Assembly: GCA_021814895.1 (NCBI GenBank)
Contig: JAKAHN010000024.1
Coordinates: 1 to 8,039, forward strand
Origin: a bacterium
GTDB lineage: Bacteria > Patescibacteriota > Minisyncoccia > Phycocordibacterales > 2-02-FULL-43-11
Length of the DNA: 8,039 bases
Direction of reading: 5' to 3'
How positions within the stretch are numbered: position 1 is the first letter of the stretch; the number at the start of each line of letters is the position of its first letter. The translations under genes were made by a program, and so were the position numbers. Of this stretch, positions 1 through 7,083 are shown in pieces. The notes below the pieces were generated by a model that saw only the letters and a list, made by a program, of their open reading frames with translations, did not search any database and had not been told where the DNA came from.

Positions 1-53
1 TGTTTAATAGTTAAAGTAATCAGCGTAAAAAGTTTATTTATTTAGTATAAGGC

Positions 54-95
54 GCGGCGGGTATAAATTATAAATTTATACCCGCCGCTGTTTTT
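54..95 (+). terminator. Perfect 16-bp-stem hairpin followed by a T-tract
   Basis: The arms GCGGCGGGTATAAATT (54-69) and its exact complement (73-88) enclose a 3-nt loop. On the plus strand the tail is TGTTTTT (89-95), as in an intrinsic terminator for a transcript arriving from the left. On the minus strand the tail is less T-rich, so termination of the leftward operon here is possible but weaker. The stem is GC-rich at its base, in contrast to its surroundings. Confidence 0.6.
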
Positions 96-161
96 AAAAC
101 GGATATACTTACCTGATAGATTAAAAATATTAATAAAATAAATTAGTTGCAGTTTAATACT

Positions 162-217
162 TTACAATTTTAAAAAATATTGTAAAAATTTATACGATTT
201 TCATTGAAGGTATTTTA
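162..217. repeat. Left copy of an imperfect ~55-nt direct repeat flanking the ATPase/DUF4276 module
   Basis: This is the partner of 2112-2165 in the same orientation, about 1.95 kb apart and 62 nt beyond the DUF4276 stop. It contains an inverted pair TTTACAAT (161-168) / ATTGTAAA (179-186) and a further TTTACAAT at 214-221. Confidence 0.4.
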
Positions 218-278
218 CAATTACCCCCACTGGTTTCATTTGTAATATATTGTCTTTCCGTTATTTTTAAGCAATCTA

Positions 279-947
279 TTATTTGTCAAGTGTTTCCAAT
301 CGATCCAGCCAACTGGAGAAATGAGAGCAGGCACCCTTTATTATGGGTATGCCTATCTTTCCAATAATCGTAGGTCCATCCGAGGTTTCTTTGTAACCTA
401 TTCCAAGGTTTTGCAAGCGTGATTTTGGGTGCGTATCTTCACCATGATTAATTAGTTCCGGTTCGCCTGCTTGTGTGACCGCAGATTGTATACTGGTTGC
501 AATATTTTGATTCCCGAAGTGCTGAGCAACCGTAACCGGTGAACAAAATAACCACGCTTCGAATTCATGCAAGGCGAAAAATGGAATAAACTTACGGGGA
601 TTCCCCATCTCTTCAATAAATTTTTTTTGTAATGTAACTACTTTGTCTTTTGGATTGCCAGGTTTAAGAGCATCTTCATAGCCCGGAAAATCTTGAGGAA
701 GTCCGTAAAAATCAAGCAGAGTCGTTACCCAGGCATCGGAATCTTGGAGCAGAGGTTTCAAATTTTTTTGAATCTGCTTCCAGTTTGATACTCCGCCTCG
801 GAAACCACCGCCACTTGAAATTCGCTTTGTCCACAATATAATAGGAGATTCCACATATACTCCATATTCCCTTAAATATGGAGTAAGAATTTGCTTGACG
901 AATATTTCTTCGGATGGCCCTTCTACTAACATGAGAAGACGCGTCAT
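279..947 (-). CDS. DUF4276 (TOPRIM-like) putative nuclease/effector partner of the ATPase (AriB-like)
   Basis: The 222-residue product fits DUF4276: LMLVEGPSEEIFVKQ near the start (E9-G10 as the first TOPRIM acid), TTLLDFYGLPQDFPG (75-89, D79), the hallmark ALHEFEAWLF (125-134), HPKSRLQ (173-179) and a C-terminal GACSHFSSWLDRLETL. The acidic residues could bind metal as in TOPRIM nucleases; catalysis has not been shown by the sequence alone. I chose the ATG at 945-947 because it overlaps the ATPase stop (ATGA) and has GGGGG 6 nt upstream. A longer start at 977 adds 10 residues unlike the family N-terminus and lies inside the ATPase gene. As partner of the ATPase it would be the toxic effector of a PARIS-like or split-OLD defence pair. 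Classical AriB is DUF4435, so the family differs. Confidence 0.85.
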   Translation of the reverse strand: MTRLLMLVEGPSEEIFVKQILTPYLREYGVYVESPIILWTKRISSGGGFRGGVSNWKQIQKNLKPLLQDSDAWVTTLLDFYGLPQDFPGYEDALKPGNPKDKVVTLQKKFIEEMGNPRKFIPFFALHEFEAWLFCSPVTVAQHFGNQNIATSIQSAVTQAGEPELINHGEDTHPKSRLQNLGIGYKETSDGPTIIGKIGIPIIKGACSHFSSWLDRLETLDK

Positions 948-2014
948 GGGCGACCCCCAAGGACATTCTTTTCCCAAAGTTCGCCGATAGTATATTCTTC
1001 AAGCCATTGAGCAATACCTTGCTCATTTAGACGTTTAAAGGTTGTTTTGAGCCCATCATTTTCTGCAACAATCACATCCTTTGGTGCAAAGTTATTGAGC
1101 AGGGTAACGGATTGCGTCGCAAGCAATACTTGAACATCTTTGGATGCTGCTTCAAGCATCTCGGCAAGAATACGAATAGCAAAAGGGTGCAAGCCCAGCT
1201 CAGGTTCATCAAGTAAGATTAATGCCGGAGGTTTTGGCTGGAGCAACAAAGTGGCCAGACAGATGAAGCGTAATGTACCATCGGATAGCGAATATGCATC
1301 GAAATATGCGTCCGAACCTTTTTGCCGCCATTCAAGCTTGATTTTTTTTTCGTTGAGTTTTGAGGGGGATAGTTCAAATCGATCGAAAAAGGGTGCAACA
1401 AGACGGACATGTTCTTCAATGTGCCCAAATTGAACAGGATGTTTCTCCTGTAGCCAATAAAGGTAGGCAGGAAGATTAGCTGCATTTGGGCGAAAAAAGT
1501 GATTATCAGAAATATCGCTAGTTTGTTTTGCCGGCGAAGTGTCAGAAGTGTCATGGAAATGATAGACAACTAAATTCTTGACTTTTGGAAACACGAATTT
1601 TGGAATCTTGTTATGGTATGACTCTGCAGCTTCTGCAAGCTTGCTCTCTTTGTGTCCCGTAGCTATTGGTTCAGCGTATGTCCAATACCCAGTATATTCA
1701 ACACGTTCGTATTCAAAAATCAAATTATCCTGAATTGCTTTGAGCTTGAAACCATAAGAATTTTGGTCAAAGGCGAAATCAAGAGACAAAGCAGGAGTAA
1801 CTTTCCTGCCATGGAAAAGAAAACGATCGGGTTCACTTGCCACAAATACCTGTAAATTTTTCGATAGAACTCTCTCAAGAAGTCTAAAAACTCCTATCAA
1901 ATTTGACTTTCCGGAGCCATTAGCACCTATTACAACATTCAGATCGCCCAATCGAAGTTCAGCTTTTTCAATAGATTTGAAACCCTCGATCTTTACCTTG
2001 CGTAAGGTTTGCAT
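944..2014 (-). CDS. ABC/SMC-type AAA ATPase of a two-gene defence module (AriA-like, AAA_21/AAA_15 type)
   Basis: The 356-residue product is a cytoplasmic RecF/SMC/OLD-like ATPase without membrane segments. It begins with the typical strand KVKIEGFKSIEKAEL, then Walker A GANGSGKS (30-37). The ABC signature-like LSDGT is at 243-247, Walker B LILLDEPELGLHP at 265-277, and a switch strand LLATQS at 297-302. The ending GELWEKNVLGGRP is, from memory, typical of ATPases that are followed by a DUF4276 gene. The insert between Walker A and signature (about 60-230) is too short for a long coiled coil. In PARIS and OLD-type systems such an ATPase dimerises, senses infection and controls a TOPRIM partner; that role is inferred here. 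The start has GGAG 5 nt upstream, and the stop overlaps the next ATG (ATGA). It is not an ABC transporter component, since no permease is present. Confidence 0.88.
   Translation of the reverse strand: MQTLRKVKIEGFKSIEKAELRLGDLNVVIGANGSGKSNLIGVFRLLERVLSKNLQVFVASEPDRFLFHGRKVTPALSLDFAFDQNSYGFKLKAIQDNLIFEYERVEYTGYWTYAEPIATGHKESKLAEAAESYHNKIPKFVFPKVKNLVVYHFHDTSDTSPAKQTSDISDNHFFRPNAANLPAYLYWLQEKHPVQFGHIEEHVRLVAPFFDRFELSPSKLNEKKIKLEWRQKGSDAYFDAYSLSDGTLRFICLATLLLQPKPPALILLDEPELGLHPFAIRILAEMLEAASKDVQVLLATQSVTLLNNFAPKDVIVAENDGLKTTFKRLNEQGIAQWLEEYTIGELWEKNVLGGRP
954..958 (-). promoter_or_regulatory. Ribosome binding site GGGGG deciding the DUF4276 start
   Basis: GGGGG on the minus strand, within the last ATPase codons, lies 6 nt before the ATG at 945-947. 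It supports the shorter DUF4276 protein and translational coupling to the ATPase. Confidence 0.5.
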
Positions 2015-2019
2015 ATTAT

Positions 2020-2023
2020 CTCC
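2020..2023 (-). promoter_or_regulatory. Ribosome binding site GGAG of the ATPase gene
   Basis: GGAG on the minus strand stands 5 nt before the ATG at 2012-2014. It fixes this start and marks the beginning of a separate transcription unit from the RM operon. Confidence 0.6.
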
Positions 2024-2034
2024 AATACGATTTA

Positions 2035-2064
2035 TTTATAAAATAATAATTTGCAGATTGTCTA
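2035..2064 (-). promoter_or_regulatory. Candidate sigma70-type promoter of the ATPase/DUF4276 operon
   Basis: On the minus strand, TAGACA (2059-2064; 5 of 6 to TTGACA) and TATAAA (2035-2040; 5 of 6 to TATAAT) are separated by 18 bp. Transcription would begin near 2028, about 14 nt before the ATG and just upstream of the ribosome site. Good matches and spacing, but in AT-rich DNA, so moderate confidence. Confidence 0.4.
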
Positions 2065-2111
2065 ATTTTACTTTTATTTTTTTACAATTCTTCATTAAAA
2101 ATTGCAAAATC

Positions 2112-2165
2112 TTCTAATTTTAAAAATATTGTGCAAATTTTATATGATCTTAGTTTAAGATTTTA
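2112..2165. repeat. Right copy of an imperfect ~55-nt direct repeat flanking the ATPase/DUF4276 module
   Basis: Aligned by eye with 162-217, about 44 of 53 paired positions are identical with a few single-base gaps, including the shared core AATTTTAAAA(A)ATATTGT. It lies roughly 100 nt upstream of the ATPase start. AT richness raises the chance of accidental similarity, so this is suggestive only. Confidence 0.4.
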
Positions 2166-2330
2166 AGAATTATTAAAAATAATATAGCATTTTATAAAGT
2201 TTAAATATAGTTGAAGTTTGATTTAATGACAGATTATGAATTGCTTATTTTGATAATATTCTTTATTTTTGAAAATATTTTTTCGAAATTTAAAAAAATC
2301 TTCTTTAGTACTGCACTGACTCAATAATTA

Positions 2331-5144
2331 TTAAATTAAATGTTGCTCAAGTTTCTCAAGAATGTTATCAGCAGTCAATTGGTCTTTTGGCGAACATCCG
2401 ACAATATGGTTAATGTACTTATCCTTTTTCAACTCCGTCAAAATATTTGCACTCTCATTTCCTTTGCCCGAATGATGATAAATCTGTCCCGTGATAATCA
2501 CATTATATTTTGTTTGTCCTTTTTTTAATCCACTCAAAACATCGCTGTTTCTGATTTTGGAATTGCCAATAAACGCAATATCCCAATCGGTAGCTTTCAA
2601 GCCGTATTTTGCAAAAAATCCTCTTAATTTTTCTCGGATTAAATCCTCGTCAATTACTTCGCCCAAAACGCAAATATTGAAAGGCGTAGAAATTTTTACC
2701 ACTTCCTTATTTTCTTTCGCCTCTAATTTTGGCTGATAAGACAGAGCTTCCTTAAGGTTGCCAATGATGATTCCCGCATTTTGTAAATCAATTTTTAATA
2801 TTTCGTTTTCAAGATTTTTATTGTCAAGATTTTTAATTGCCTTTGACAATTCGCTCTCATACAGTTCAAGCAATTCTGCATCTTCTTTTGATTTTTCCTT
2901 TTGGTTTTCAGAAACAACTTTGCGACTTTGTGTATATCTGACTAAATTTTCCTCAAATTGAGATTTAAAGTTACTAAGGTTTTGATTTTTTAGGGCGATA
3001 AAAAACCTGTCATAATCAGATGGTGAAATAATATAAAAATACAAATTTTCTTTGCTTTTATATTTTTTCTGAAACTCTCTTCCAGCATTGAGCTTATATA
3101 AATTTTCGTTTTTGAAATCCCTATCATCTTTTATCTCAACAACGAGAATGTCTTTTTTCGTTTTTACAATAAAATCAGGATAAAAAGCGTAATGGCTTCC
3201 ATGACTATTGCCGTTTTTCTTGTAGGCAATTCCAAAATATTTGCTTTCTGATACACCATTCTTGAACCACCACAAGACATCGCTATCCGTTTTTTCTAAT
3301 TTATCTATAAAAACTTTTTCCGGTTTGGACCATTGCTGTTTTCCATTCTTGTCTCTTTTTACAAAGTACGGCTTGAGAAGAGACTTTTTTACCGATTCTA
3401 TTTCGTCAAAGTTTTCAAAAACGCTGATTATTTCCGGCACTTGCCAGTTTTCATTTATAATAACCTCGTCCGCTTTTTCTGGCAACGATTTATAAATTCC
3501 TTTTGCTTCTTCAATAAGTTCTACAAATTCAACTTTATTGATTGGATTTAATACAATCATAGCTATTTCGTCCTCGTTATCAATTCCAAAAGATTTTTTG
3601 AAAAATGAGCGCAAACTGGATTTGATAATTTCAGTCGGGCGACCGCCACCAGTAAAAGGAAATGTAAGCGATTTTATAAATGCCGTGTATTCGGCGCAAA
3701 CTTCCTCTCGGTCTCTGACGATTGCGCCTTTTTTCTGAAAATCAACCGCTTGCTTTTTATCTATTTCCGTAATTTTACCCATAAAACCTATATCCTTTTT
3801 GAAAATAATCTTGCCAAAGTTTATTTTCTTTTCCTTGAATTTCAGGTCATTTCCAGCTTGGAATAAGCAATCCTTAAACTCTCCTGATAATCTAAACAAT
3901 TCTCGTTTTCTTCTAACAAGTTCACTCGGTAAATAAATGTCTTTATAAATAGTGTTATCTCGCACCATTTGTTCCTTGCTAACATAATCCTTTGCCAAAT
4001 CATCAACAATTTCAAAATTATCCGAAGCCGTATAAACATAACCGATATTCAAAGCGGGATAATTTTCATAATGCTTTTGCTCTGGCATACGCATAATGCG
4101 ACCAAGCGTCTGGATATTGAAAACATAATTTTCGGCGTTCCATTCTCGCTGAAGCAATAAAATACTTGCACGCGGACAATCCCAACCTTGCACGATTGCT
4201 TCTTTGAATACTAAAACATCAACTTCACTATCGTGGTTTTCAAGATAATCAAGATTTTTCTTTTTATCTTTTTCGGCAAGCCAAAGACCAAGTTTCCCGT
4301 TTTCAATCGTAATATTTTCTTTACTCAATATCTCAATAATTTTATCCTCTGGTTCTCTAACGTTAGATTTCTTTTTCTTTGGTATTTGAATTAAAAGCAA
4401 AGGATTTATTTTTGTTCCCGCTTCTTCGTAAAGCCGTTTTAGTTCCTTTCGCTTTTTAAGAGCTTCTCGGACAATATCCTCGTTTGTTTGCACACGACCA
4501 AGTCCAGGGTTTATTTGAATTTCTTCTTTGATCATTCCTTCGGCGACAACCTCGCTCAACTTAACCGTTGTCTTATGGTCATTCGTAACGCCCTCTTTCG
4601 GCGTAGCCGAAACTTCAATCGTCAATTTTGGCCCTATCATATTGACGATTTCTTGCGACTTGCTTGTTTTTGCCGTGCGGTGGCTCTCGTCAATTATTAA
4701 AACTATACTTCTGTCCTCGTCCCTCGTGTTTTCGGCAACCTTACTCAAATTCCAGTCTTTCTCGTTATCGGACATAAAAAGAGAAATGCCCTCTTTGTTA
4801 AGAGAGTCCCAATTTACAAAAACAATTTGGTTTTGTTCAATTATGTTATTTTGAATTTCATTAATACTGACGCAATCAAGCAATCGCTCGTTTTCAAAAT
4901 GTTTTTCTAATTTTTCTTTGCTTTGTTCGTGCAAGGCATTTACTGAAATCCAAACAAAGGCCAGTTCTTTTTGATTGCCTAATTCCTTGACTATTCGCAA
5001 CATTGCCTCGGCAAGCATTATTGTCTTTCCCGCACCGGTCGGAGCTTGAAAAACAATCAATTTCGGGTCTTCATCTTCAATATACCCAACTGAAGTTGAG
5101 GCAAGTTCTTTGATGTATTTTTTTTGATATACTAAATCTTTCAT
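2331..5144 (-). CDS. res: Type III restriction enzyme Res subunit (SF2 helicase-endonuclease) with an extra C-terminal region
   Basis: The 937-residue product is the ATP-dependent translocating and cutting subunit, which acts with Mod on unmethylated DNA. Superfamily 2 motifs are in order: Walker A APTGAGKT at 34-41, DESH at 152-155, SATP at 179-182, QGWDCPRA at 319-326 and QTLGRIMRM at 345-353. A PD-(D/E)XK nuclease follows, with P656-D657 and E670-x-K672 in a hydrophobic-strand setting. In EcoP15I-type Res the nuclease lies near the C-terminus, but here about 265 residues come after it: a Lys/Glu-rich, probably coiled stretch (about 740-810) and an alpha/beta domain (about 820-937) that I do not recognise. 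The start ATG overlaps the mod stop by 4 nt, with no strong ribosome site of its own, which suggests coupling. No frameshift or lost catalytic residue is visible, so the enzyme appears functional. Confidence 0.94.
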   Translation of the reverse strand: MKDLVYQKKYIKELASTSVGYIEDEDPKLIVFQAPTGAGKTIMLAEAMLRIVKELGNQKELAFVWISVNALHEQSKEKLEKHFENERLLDCVSINEIQNNIIEQNQIVFVNWDSLNKEGISLFMSDNEKDWNLSKVAENTRDEDRSIVLIIDESHRTAKTSKSQEIVNMIGPKLTIEVSATPKEGVTNDHKTTVKLSEVVAEGMIKEEIQINPGLGRVQTNEDIVREALKKRKELKRLYEEAGTKINPLLLIQIPKKKKSNVREPEDKIIEILSKENITIENGKLGLWLAEKDKKKNLDYLENHDSEVDVLVFKEAIVQGWDCPRASILLLQREWNAENYVFNIQTLGRIMRMPEQKHYENYPALNIGYVYTASDNFEIVDDLAKDYVSKEQMVRDNTIYKDIYLPSELVRRKRELFRLSGEFKDCLFQAGNDLKFKEKKINFGKIIFKKDIGFMGKITEIDKKQAVDFQKKGAIVRDREEVCAEYTAFIKSLTFPFTGGGRPTEIIKSSLRSFFKKSFGIDNEDEIAMIVLNPINKVEFVELIEEAKGIYKSLPEKADEVIINENWQVPEIISVFENFDEIESVKKSLLKPYFVKRDKNGKQQWSKPEKVFIDKLEKTDSDVLWWFKNGVSESKYFGIAYKKNGNSHGSHYAFYPDFIVKTKKDILVVEIKDDRDFKNENLYKLNAGREFQKKYKSKENLYFYIISPSDYDRFFIALKNQNLSNFKSQFEENLVRYTQSRKVVSENQKEKSKEDAELLELYESELSKAIKNLDNKNLENEILKIDLQNAGIIIGNLKEALSYQPKLEAKENKEVVKISTPFNICVLGEVIDEDLIREKLRGFFAKYGLKATDWDIAFIGNSKIRNSDVLSGLKKGQTKYNVIITGQIYHHSGKGNESANILTELKKDKYINHIVGCSPKDQLTADNILEKLEQHLI

Positions 5145-6874
5145 AAATTTCTTGGTTTATAAAGTTCTTTGTTAATTTTGCGATAAACATTCAAGATCAC
5201 TTCCGGTATCGGTTTTACTACTTTCAAATTTTCCAAATCCTCAAAATCTTCTTCGTTATATGTGTGGTCATAGCTGAAAACATAAACAACAATTGGCTTT
5301 TTGTGCTTTCTGGCTTCTTTTTTGAAATCAGAAATTGCGTCCTCATCAAAAATTATACCAGTCATTTGTTTTTGATTTTCGTAAATAGCAAATAAACCTT
5401 TTTTGTTCGCTACTTCATCAAAAGTCGCTTCAGCAAGGCAAAGCATTTCCGTGCTTCTTGAAGTCAGAACCCTTTTATCGTTGTCGGTTTTAATATTTCC
5501 TACTAATTCACCAGAGTAATATCTCAAATTATCACCAAAACCAACGATTTTCTTTCCATTAATAGAATAACCGCTCATCACTTTTTTAATTCTCGGATAG
5601 CAAATATCACTGGCAATTTTTGTTCCGCTTCCGTTATTATCTTGATTATCAGTGCATAAAATAAATTGTCTTTTGCCCCCGTCATTTTTATTTAATTCTA
5701 AAACTGCGTGTCCGGTCGTTCCAGAACCTGCAAAGAAATCCAAAATAACCGCTTCTTTTTTGTTAGCAACTAATACCGACAAGGCATCTAACACGGCATA
5801 TAAAGATTTTGGATAATCAAAAGCTTTTCTTCGGTCTAGTATTTTATCAAGCAATACCGTGCCGTGTGAGGAAGCGTCATATTTTGGATTTATCCAAATT
5901 GTTTTTGCCTTCCTGCCTTCTTTAATCCTGTCTTTCATATAAACGACAAAGCCCTTACCAGTTTCTTTGATAACCATATCTCCACGACCAACCGCTTCCA
6001 TTAGCGATGGCCTCGTTTGCCTCCAAACTCGTTTTCTTCCCGAACTATCAATAGGTAATATTTTTATTGAATTTTTGAATGGTTCAATATCTATTTTTCC
6101 AGTTTTTGCGTTATAAAATATCGGATAATAAGAATTTGGCCGTTCTTCCGGCGTGGATAATCCGCCACTTCTTCTAAATGGCAAAAGTCGATATGACGAA
6201 ATATCATCTTCAAGATTAAATAATTTCTTTTGCTCTTCTGTAAGAGGCACATTTTCAATTGAAGCAACATTTGAATTTTTTGCATAAATCAACCAGTATT
6301 CATGGCTTGTCGCAAAAAATTTGTTAGTTGTTCTACCGCGAGGATTACTTTCAACAGCCAAAACTCCAATCTTATTATTTTCAAAAAAGATTTCGTCCAT
6401 TAACAAACCAAGAGTAAATAATTCATAATCATCAATAGTAACAACAATTATTCCGTTCTCTTTTAATAAATTACGAGCGAGACGAAGCCGTTTATTCATG
6501 AATGATAGCCATTTGCTATGTCTGAAGCGGTCTTCTTTTTCAACATAGTCATTATTATATCGCCAGCTTCTATTGCCAGTGTTATAGGGCGGATCAATAA
6601 AAATCAAGTCAATTTTTTTCTTGTGGGTATAATTTAAAACTGATAAAGCGTGATAATTATCACCTTCAATAAAAATATGGTTTATTCCATTTTTATCTGT
6701 TGAAAATGATTTTGATTTTTCATCTTTCAAAACTGGCAAAAATGATTTGCATTGTTCTACCACATCTTCAGTTTTATTCTCCCAGACAATGCCGAATGTT
6801 TTACGCTTCAAAAGCTCCTTGTATTCGTGGAGAAGCTTTTCTTTTGACCAGTTTTGAAAATCTTTTTTTGGCAT
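5141..6874 (-). CDS. mod: Type III restriction-modification system methyltransferase subunit (Mod), N6-adenine specific
   Basis: The 577-residue product transfers a methyl group from S-adenosylmethionine to the N6 of adenine in the recognition site, and in type III enzymes it also supplies site recognition for Res. Motif IV, DPPYNTG, is at residues 94-100, preceded by IEGDNYHAL (69-77). The SAM-binding motif FFAGSGTTG follows at 380-388. This order is the beta class, with the target-recognition region expected between them (about 180-350); residues beyond about 435 form a C-terminal domain. The length is somewhat below EcoP15I Mod (about 644). The ATG at 6872-6874 is preceded by only a weak GGA-type site. 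The stop overlaps the res start as ATGA, so the two genes are one translationally coupled operon. All key motifs are intact. The target sequence cannot be read from the protein. Confidence 0.95.
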   Translation of the reverse strand: MPKKDFQNWSKEKLLHEYKELLKRKTFGIVWENKTEDVVEQCKSFLPVLKDEKSKSFSTDKNGINHIFIEGDNYHALSVLNYTHKKKIDLIFIDPPYNTGNRSWRYNNDYVEKEDRFRHSKWLSFMNKRLRLARNLLKENGIIVVTIDDYELFTLGLLMDEIFFENNKIGVLAVESNPRGRTTNKFFATSHEYWLIYAKNSNVASIENVPLTEEQKKLFNLEDDISSYRLLPFRRSGGLSTPEERPNSYYPIFYNAKTGKIDIEPFKNSIKILPIDSSGRKRVWRQTRPSLMEAVGRGDMVIKETGKGFVVYMKDRIKEGRKAKTIWINPKYDASSHGTVLLDKILDRRKAFDYPKSLYAVLDALSVLVANKKEAVILDFFAGSGTTGHAVLELNKNDGGKRQFILCTDNQDNNGSGTKIASDICYPRIKKVMSGYSINGKKIVGFGDNLRYYSGELVGNIKTDNDKRVLTSRSTEMLCLAEATFDEVANKKGLFAIYENQKQMTGIIFDEDAISDFKKEARKHKKPIVVYVFSYDHTYNEEDFEDLENLKVVKPIPEVILNVYRKINKELYKPRNL

Positions 6875-7083
6875 AATTCTATTTTCCGTAACTGTAGATG
6901 AATATTTTGTTTTATTTTAATATATTATAATATATTTACTGAAATAAAAAAGGAATATATTTCGTGTACTAAGCTAAGCGAAAATCTTTTGAATAGCATA
7001 ATATAATAAATACGGCATATTATCTCATCTCTAGTATTGCGATTGTGTAAGGAAACTTTTTAACATAAGCATTTCTCTATAAT
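6875..7083. other. Intergenic gap between recombinase genes and the type III RM operon
   Basis: These 209 nt are non-coding as far as I can see and very AT-rich. They hold the probable promoter of the RM operon and an 18-bp AT-only palindrome. I find no clear hairpin-plus-T-tract terminator for the small coiled-coil gene, so read-through from the recombinase operon into mod cannot be excluded. Confidence 0.5.
6919..6952 (-). promoter_or_regulatory. Candidate promoter of the mod-res operon with a palindromic -10 region
   Basis: A perfect TATAAT on the minus strand (6924-6929) lies about 50 nt upstream of the mod start. The -35 region 17 bp further (CTTTTT, 6947-6952) is poor. The -10 sits inside a perfect 18-bp palindrome of A and T only (6919-6936), which could be an operator or just low-complexity sequence. 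Assigned by position and consensus alone. Confidence 0.3.

Larger units (their letters stand above)
1..278. other. Non-coding left flank of the ATPase/DUF4276 module
   Basis: No credible coding region is visible. The segment contains the perfect hairpin at 54-88, one copy of the imperfect direct repeat, and TTTACAAT half-sites. It may be the left border of a cargo unit; the neighbouring gene lies outside the window. Confidence 0.5.
2015..2330. other. AT-rich non-coding gap between res and the ATPase gene
   Basis: I see no credible gene in these 316 nt. The right part, next to the res stop, shows no convincing terminator stem. The left part holds a probable promoter for the ATPase operon, one copy of a ~55-nt imperfect repeat, an inverted TTTACAAT/ATTGCAAA pair (2081-2088 and 2101-2108), and an internal repeat, TTGCA...TCTAATTTTA, seen at 2051-2070 and 2102-2122. 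The composition is strikingly poor in G and C. Confidence 0.5.

Noticed and set aside
54..88. CRISPR repeat or integron attC site
   Set aside because: There is a single copy, no spacer pattern and no integron or Cas genes; a T-tract follows, as in a terminator.
712..1569. Alternative minus-strand frames at 712-1026 and 1219-1569
   Set aside because: They overlap the DUF4276 and ATPase genes in other frames and have atypical composition, while the main frames carry complete family motifs. The minus-strand frames at 3842-4039 and 6091-6285 fail for the same reason.
944..2014. ABC transporter ATPase
   Set aside because: There is no permease or binding protein. The protein has the SMC/OLD-like N-terminus and C-terminal tail of defence ATPases and is followed by an overlapping DUF4276 gene.
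2281..2330. Terminator after res
   Set aside because: There is a T-run on the minus strand, but the preceding AGTCAGTGCAGTACT does not form a convincing stem.
5118..6869. Poly-A runs near the starts of mod (7 A, 6863-6869) and res (8 A, 5118-5125) as phase-variation switches
   Set aside because: Known phase-variable mod genes usually carry longer or multi-base repeats. Runs of 7-8 A are common in this AT-rich DNA and also occur in the small recombinase-helper gene, so there is no specific support.
6875..7083. Small gene or ncRNA between the recombinase genes and mod
   Set aside because: I found no start with a ribosome site and meaningful frame, and no stable hairpin; a promoter region explains the gap adequately.
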